From: Kribbella caucasensis
GTDB taxonomy: Bacteria > Actinomycetota > Actinomycetes > Propionibacteriales > Kribbellaceae
Length of the DNA: 64,000 nucleotides
Direction: 5' to 3'
Assembly: GCF_004361855.1 (NCBI RefSeq)
Contig: NZ_SNWQ01000030.1
Coordinates: 21,784 to 85,783 of the forward strand
The notes beneath the pieces are model-generated. The model did not search any database and was not told where the DNA came from. It saw nothing but the letters and a program-made list of their open reading frames with translations. This document shows, one piece after another, positions 59,707 to 64,000 of the stretch. Both the position numbers and the translations under genes were made by a program. Numbering within the stretch: the stretch's first letter is position 1; every line of letters starts with the position of its first letter.

Positions 59707-60513
59707 ATGAACACAAGATCAGCTGCCACTGTGGCCGCTCTCACAGCCTTCGCGTTGATCGTCGGCGGGTGCGGCGGTGGAAAGATCGCCGACCAGGCAG
59801 CGGCTGGCCCGGCCACCCCGTCGACGGCGCCTTCGGCCAACCCCGCGAACCCGGTCGGTGTCATTGCGATCGGGCACTCCGGCCTGACCGGTGAGAACTC
59901 CGATCCGAAGCATCCTGGCCAGATCGCCCTCGAGAACTCGTGGGCGACTGGCGCGTCGCCTCAGGTCAACAGCATCTACCGGCGGCTCGTCGCCGTCCGT
60001 CCAGAGACCGAGGGCCACGTTGCCAACACCGCCGAAGGTGGTGCGCCCGCATCCCGGCTGGCGGAGCAGGCGCAGGATGCTCTCGTAACCGTTCCCACCC
60101 CTGCGCTCGTCGTGGTCCAAACGATCGACAACGACATCCGTTGCGACGGGACCGATCGCACGCACGTAACCGAGTTCGGCGTCGCCCTCGCAGACGCCTT
60201 GCAAGTCGTGACCATGGCGTCACCCAATTCACGGATCCTGGTGGTCGGACAGCTCGGACGACCCGGTCCGTCGGTTCGGTGCGACCCTGACCCTTCCGAC
60301 ACCCTGATATCCATCATCGAGAAATATGAGACCGAGCAGTCCCGGGTGTGCGCCACGGTGCCCAATTGCCGGACGGACGACGGAGCCCGCGCCGCGTACG
60401 TAGATCGCCCCGAGAACTTCTCCAGCGATCAGAACCACCTGAGCGTGCGCGGACAGGCGGAGGCCGCAGAGATCGCATGGCCTGCGGTCGCTGCTCTGTT
60501 GGAGGTGTCATGA
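59707..60513 (+). CDS. SGNH-hydrolase-like lipoprotein
   Basis: This 268-residue protein has a lipoprotein signal (MNTRSAATVAALTAFALIVG, lipobox LIVGGC at Cys22). The mature part has a GDSL-like start IGHSGLTGENS, VVVQTIDNDIRCDG, and the end SSDQNHLSVRG with a His near the catalytic position. It may be an active esterase or a binding protein of that fold. AGGAG lies six bases before ATG. It overlaps the DctP-like gene by ATGA and is divergent from the HK1 gene. Confidence 0.82.
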   Translation: MNTRSAATVAALTAFALIVGGCGGGKIADQAAAGPATPSTAPSANPANPVGVIAIGHSGLTGENSDPKHPGQIALENSWATGASPQVNSIYRRLVAVRPETEGHVANTAEGGAPASRLAEQAQDALVTVPTPALVVVQTIDNDIRCDGTDRTHVTEFGVALADALQVVTMASPNSRILVVGQLGRPGPSVRCDPDPSDTLISIIEKYETEQSRVCATVPNCRTDDGARAAYVDRPENFSSDQNHLSVRGQAEAAEIAWPAVAALLEVS

Positions 60514-62108
60514 CCTCCGCTGACGCCAATGCAACACTTGACAGAACGCACTTCCAAGCGTGTACGGATCAGAAGGGCGTCATTAACACAAGATCAATTG
60601 GCCGATGGATCGCGGCTGCGGCGACGGTGGCATTAGTGGCGGCTTGCTCGGTCGCGCCCCCAACGGACAAGTCTGGGAGCGACACGGTTGCGCTGCGGTT
60701 CGCAACCATCGATCGTGTCAACAACAACGGCCAGTCGTACGGGCCGGAGGCCTTCGTCGAGAACCTGGAGAAGTTCTCCGACGGCCGGATCAAGGTCGAG
60801 ATGACGATCGAGTACGGTGACGCTGCCCCTGACGCGGAATCCAATCTGGTGAAGGCGATCGCCTCCGGTGAGGTGGACGGCGGCTGGCCGTCGACTCGCG
60901 CCTTCGCCAACGCCGGCATCACCGGCCTTAAGGCCGTCGAGGCTCCGATGACGGTGACGAGCTACGCAGCCGAGAAGACTCTGGTATCAGGCCCCGTTGC
61001 CGACAAGCTGTTAGCGCAACTCGACGGGACAGGTGTCGTCGGGCTCGAGCTCGCGGTGGGTCCGCTGCGGCGGCCGTTCGCCGCGAAGGCACCCCTGCTC
61101 GGGCCGGAGGACTGGGCCGGTGCCACGTTCCGGGTCTACAACTCGCCGGTGCAAACGGACGCGGTGCGTATGCTCGGCGCGACGCCGGTAAACCTAGGCT
61201 TCAAGGGATGGGTCGACGAAGTCCAGGCTGGACGCCTGCGCGGCTTGGAGTTCGACATTGCCCAGTACGCAGAAAGCGGCAACACGACGGAGGCTGGCAA
61301 CGTCACGGCCAATGTCGTGCTGTGGCCGAAGGTCTTCGTCTTGGCCATGAACCAAGAACGATTCGACGCGCTCACCGACAAACAGCAGGACTGGGTACGC
61401 GAGGCCGCTGATAAAGCGATGCAGGTCTCAGTCGATGCCAGCTACGACGAAACCACCATCGCACAACATCTGTGCGGGCAAGGCGCGCGCTTCATGGCCG
61501 CAAGCTCAGACCAGATCGCTGCTCTGCGCACCAGGCTGCAGCCGGTGCTGGATGGCCTCGCCGCCGACCCGGTCAGCGGGGCTCTGCTCAAGGAGATCCA
61601 GGCAATTGCCGCGAACCACCCGAGGCCCGACGTCCCCACCGTCCCAAAGGACTGCCAGCAGGGTAAAGCAGATAAGAAATCCACGGGCGCCGTTCCCGAC
61701 GACATAGCCGATCTGCCCGACGGCGAATACCGGGTAGAGATCACGACGGACGACCTAGCGGCCGCTGGATTGGACAACAGTGATGGCAAATCAGGTACGT
61801 GGACGTTAACGATCCACGAAGGCACCTATGAAGTGCGGTGCCGTCCACTCGACGATCCGGGGATTGACTGCGGACACTCTGTCGAAGATGACCCGCTCGA
61901 CGCCGGCTACCTGCGAGGAACCGGCAACACCGTCACCTTTGTGCACGACCCCGAACTGGTCTCCAAGCTGACCGGATGCAAGCTTCCTGTCTCCGAGACG
62001 CTGCCCGATCACTGCGGGCCGGGTGGTCGCGCCACGCTGACGTGGGAGATCAAGGGCGACAGCCTCACGTTGAGTGGCGACCTCGAACCGTGGACGAAGA
62101 TCGGCTAG
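60510..62108 (+). CDS. TRAP DctP-like solute-binding lipoprotein
   Basis: This 532-residue protein has a lipoprotein signal, but the lipobox LVAAC is at Cys46 when translated from ATG 60510. Residues about 60-370 match the DctP solute-binding family (VDGGWPSTRAFANAGI, GATFRVYNSPVQTDAVRMLG, GLEFDIAQYAES). A C-terminal beta-rich domain (400-532) of unknown type follows. No TRAP membrane subunits are nearby. Start is doubtful: at 60582, ATTAACACAAGATCA nearly copies the start of the preceding gene and would give a normal signal peptide, but needs an ATT start. Confidence 0.8.
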   Translation: MTSADANATLDRTHFQACTDQKGVINTRSIGRWIAAAATVALVAACSVAPPTDKSGSDTVALRFATIDRVNNNGQSYGPEAFVENLEKFSDGRIKVEMTIEYGDAAPDAESNLVKAIASGEVDGGWPSTRAFANAGITGLKAVEAPMTVTSYAAEKTLVSGPVADKLLAQLDGTGVVGLELAVGPLRRPFAAKAPLLGPEDWAGATFRVYNSPVQTDAVRMLGATPVNLGFKGWVDEVQAGRLRGLEFDIAQYAESGNTTEAGNVTANVVLWPKVFVLAMNQERFDALTDKQQDWVREAADKAMQVSVDASYDETTIAQHLCGQGARFMAASSDQIAALRTRLQPVLDGLAADPVSGALLKEIQAIAANHPRPDVPTVPKDCQQGKADKKSTGAVPDDIADLPDGEYRVEITTDDLAAAGLDNSDGKSGTWTLTIHEGTYEVRCRPLDDPGIDCGHSVEDDPLDAGYLRGTGNTVTFVHDPELVSKLTGCKLPVSETLPDHCGPGGRATLTWEIKGDSLTLSGDLEPWTKIG

Positions 62109-63871
62109 TCCGGAACTACCGCTGTCACCGTCGTGCCGGCTCCGGGTGGACTTTCCACCCGGAGCCGGCCGTTTAGTGTTGCCAGCCGGTCGGCGAGCCC
62201 CTGCAGCCCCGACCCGGTCGGGTCCGCGCCGCCACGCCCGTCGTCGGAGATGACAGCCTCCATCGCACCATTGACCCGCCGCACGGTGATGTCGATCCGC
62301 GTCGCGTCGGCGTATTTGACCGCGTTGGCCAAGGCCTCCGAGCAGAGGTAGAAGAACGCCGCCTCTATGTCCTGGTCGCTGGCCGCGTCAGTGGCAACGG
62401 TCACCGACACCGGAACCGGACTGCGCCGGGCCAATGCCTGCAGGGCCTCCTGAAGCCGCCCGCTCCCGAGACGCGCCGGAGGCACTCCTGCGACGAGTTC
62501 GACAATCTCTGTCTGGGCAGTGGCCAACTCGCTGACGACGATGTCGAGTGACCCGACCGCCGCGGTATTCCCGGCCGCGTTACGCACCGCGCTCAACTCG
62601 GCCTGGGCGAGCTCCAGGGACATTCCGACATTCTCCCGGAGCTGTATCGCGGCTCGCTCCCGCTCGCGGTCCGCGGCAACGACGATCCGCGCCCGGGACG
62701 CTTCGAGCTCGGCGAGCTGCTGCTGTTGCTCGTGTTGCAGACGCTCGTGTCTTACTGCCAGCCGGACCGCAGCCGCAACCGCTTCGGCCGTAACCGGATC
62801 GTCCAGGGCGGGCGATTGGTGCGCGACGACCGCAACCGGCCCGTCGGCATCGACGACGGTGAGCCACCTCCGATCGTCGCCTCCTGTCGGGACTGAGCGA
62901 CCTCGTTCGTCGACGTACCCCGCATTAGCGTCGTGCCAACGAAAGACCTGAACACTGGGGTCGCTGACCGCACGCCCCAGTACGACGGCGAACCCCTCGA
63001 GACCCGCAAGCCGCTCGTCGGCGAGCAGGCGGTCGGCCAGCCTTGCCCAGCTCCGGATGACTGCCTGGGCGGCGACCGGGAAGGCCACCGCGACCGCCAG
63101 GAGCACCAACTCATAACCCACCAAAGCGAGGGACGGATCGAAGGCTTCCGCCCGCAGACGCGAGACCGACCACGACGCGCCGAGTACGGCCGCCACTCCG
63201 ATAGCCGCGACCGTCGGGTAGCCCGTAGCGGTATCCCGGCCTTTGATCAGAACAAGCAATGCGACCAGAACGAACACCGCTGCCACACCGATCTGCGGCA
63301 GTAACCCGAACCCGACCGGCACGGCCAGACCGACCAACAGCCAGCGACTCAGCCCACGTACCCGCCCGGCCGGGAACGCGACTAATGACACAACCAGCAC
63401 TGCCTGGTGTAGGGACCGGGTCGCGGGCAGGAATGAAGCCGTCAGCCAGGAAACACCGACTACCGCCATCAGCACGCGTTCTGCAGATGGTCCGCGCGCG
63501 ACTGCGGCCGCAACAACGAAGGCCAGCCCACTTGCCAAATCCAACGTGATCAGCCACGGGCTCGCATGTGGTGCAGCGGCATCAGCACGTATTGCGAAGA
63601 CGGCAAGCACCCCAATAGCGATGGCGACAAGGAACCACACTGCAGCTCGTCGGAGCCTGCCAGCCCTGTCAGCCCCCACGCTGGAATCATGGCACCGGCA
63701 TGCCTGAAGGACCAGTGTCGAGGGCGCGCTCAATTGCACAAGTGGCGACTGTCCGAGACGCCACGGCTCGATCACCAGAACCGTGGGCGCCACATCCACC
63801 ATCTGGACCCCCGGGGGACGCTCGCCCAAGCTTTCGCACCAGGCGGTCAGTACAGCAGTAAAGTACAGCAA
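62105..63871 (-). CDS. Histidine kinase-like protein lacking the phosphoacceptor His (HK2)
   Basis: This 588-residue protein has about eight helices (75-275), a GAF-like segment (285-375) and a coiled coil. At the HisKA_3 position the normal ERDLHDG reads AAIQLRENVG, so Arg412 replaces the His and Glu413/Asn414 follow. The ATP-binding domain is fully intact: N-box SEALANAVKYA, G1 SDDGRGGAD and G2 GSGLQGLADR. It can bind ATP but cannot phosphorylate itself. The stop overlaps the DctP-like gene by 4 bp, convergent. The start is uncertain; a GTG at 63676 would remove a 65-residue extension. Confidence 0.88.
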   Translation of the reverse strand: MLYFTAVLTAWCESLGERPPGVQMVDVAPTVLVIEPWRLGQSPLVQLSAPSTLVLQACRCHDSSVGADRAGRLRRAAVWFLVAIAIGVLAVFAIRADAAAPHASPWLITLDLASGLAFVVAAAVARGPSAERVLMAVVGVSWLTASFLPATRSLHQAVLVVSLVAFPAGRVRGLSRWLLVGLAVPVGFGLLPQIGVAAVFVLVALLVLIKGRDTATGYPTVAAIGVAAVLGASWSVSRLRAEAFDPSLALVGYELVLLAVAVAFPVAAQAVIRSWARLADRLLADERLAGLEGFAVVLGRAVSDPSVQVFRWHDANAGYVDERGRSVPTGGDDRRWLTVVDADGPVAVVAHQSPALDDPVTAEAVAAAVRLAVRHERLQHEQQQQLAELEASRARIVVAADRERERAAIQLRENVGMSLELAQAELSAVRNAAGNTAAVGSLDIVVSELATAQTEIVELVAGVPPARLGSGRLQEALQALARRSPVPVSVTVATDAASDQDIEAAFFYLCSEALANAVKYADATRIDITVRRVNGAMEAVISDDGRGGADPTGSGLQGLADRLATLNGRLRVESPPGAGTTVTAVVPD

Positions 63872-64000
63872 CGACTGCAGTGTCCAACGCGTTCGGCTTC
63901 ATCCAGATGCGTCCTTGCCAGCGTGAATAAGGCTACGAACGGCCACTGCGCGGAGTTCGGGACGAAGAGGTCGCAGGTTCAAGCCCTGAGTAACCGACGA

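Noticed and set aside
60510..62108. A full TRAP transporter operon
   Set aside because: Only the DctP-like binding protein is present; no DctQ or DctM membrane subunits occur on either side, and the next gene is a convergent histidine kinase-like gene.
63940..64000. A complete tRNA gene at the right edge
   Set aside because: Only a T-arm-like segment is visible. No acceptor partner (CGGTTAC or GGTTACT), D-arm or anticodon arm was found upstream.

Overview
The window is very GC-rich, densely packed DNA from an actinobacterium. The gene content (SerS, DUF4446, DUF5926/SEC-C, DUF3152, Orc1/Cdc6-like ATPase, many ECF sigma factors, frequent GTG starts, ATGA/GTGA stop-start overlaps, apparently leaderless promoters) fits Propionibacteriales, most like Kribbella or a relative. 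That placement is inference from gene style, not a measured match. No rRNA, complete tRNA, insertion sequence, CRISPR array or replication origin was seen.

Region 1 (1-13.5 kb) is mainly housekeeping: a HAD hydrolase coupled to seryl-tRNA synthetase, a PAP2 phosphatase/diacylglycerol kinase fusion, the nickel-pincer cofactor genes larB-larC, a coupled GT2/GT-C/cupin operon, arginine deiminase behind a possible GntR-type operator, a candidate structured small RNA, a SEC-C protein, an anti-sigma-type ATPase and a glycerophosphodiesterase. Region 2 (13.6-19.7 kb) holds a sulfonate-type uptake and desulfonation operon (flavin reductase, SsuA/C/B-like transporter, flavin monooxygenase) behind a Cys-containing leader peptide, then an ECF sigma factor coupled to an alkyltransferase gene.

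Region 3 (20-28.4 kb) contains hydrolase, methyltransferase and TetR/SDR genes, then a cluster that appears self-regulated: a 208-residue unknown protein, a Rieske-thiamine-diphosphate enzyme fusion, an FMN-reductase-like protein, an ECF sigma factor with a zinc anti-sigma factor, and a cation/proton antiporter. Three sites sharing a TGTAAC-type motif sit before the three transcription units. Region 4 (28.3-34.7 kb) carries a TPP-riboswitch-controlled NCS1 transporter, a membrane protein/hydrolase pair, a DUF3152 metalloprotease and a divergent Orc1/Cdc6-like ATPase and RelA/SpoT-like gene separated by two copies of a 29-bp repeat exactly 70 bp apart.

Region 5 (34.7-56.2 kb) has an asymmetric heterodimeric ABC exporter, an S9 peptidase, an LD-carboxypeptidase, a large secreted phosphodiester glycosidase/phosphoesterase next to a long palindrome, Fpg/Nei, a GlxA-type regulator, an idonate-dehydrogenase-like gene with a decayed MFS transporter tail in front, a PadR/DrrA/DrrB-type drug-efflux module, and adenosine deaminase.

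Region 6 (56.3-64 kb) looks like an accessory block. It begins with a broken DUF1016 nuclease gene and an MFS fragment, and ends near a tRNA T-arm-like sequence. Inside is the most unusual locus: a NarL-type response regulator and two membrane histidine kinases with complementary defects. The first keeps the phosphoacceptor His but has lost its ATP-binding motifs; the second has lost the His but keeps an intact ATP-binding domain. They flank two coupled lipoprotein genes (SGNH-like and TRAP DctP-like). This suggests a split sensor kinase that reads a ligand bound outside the cell.
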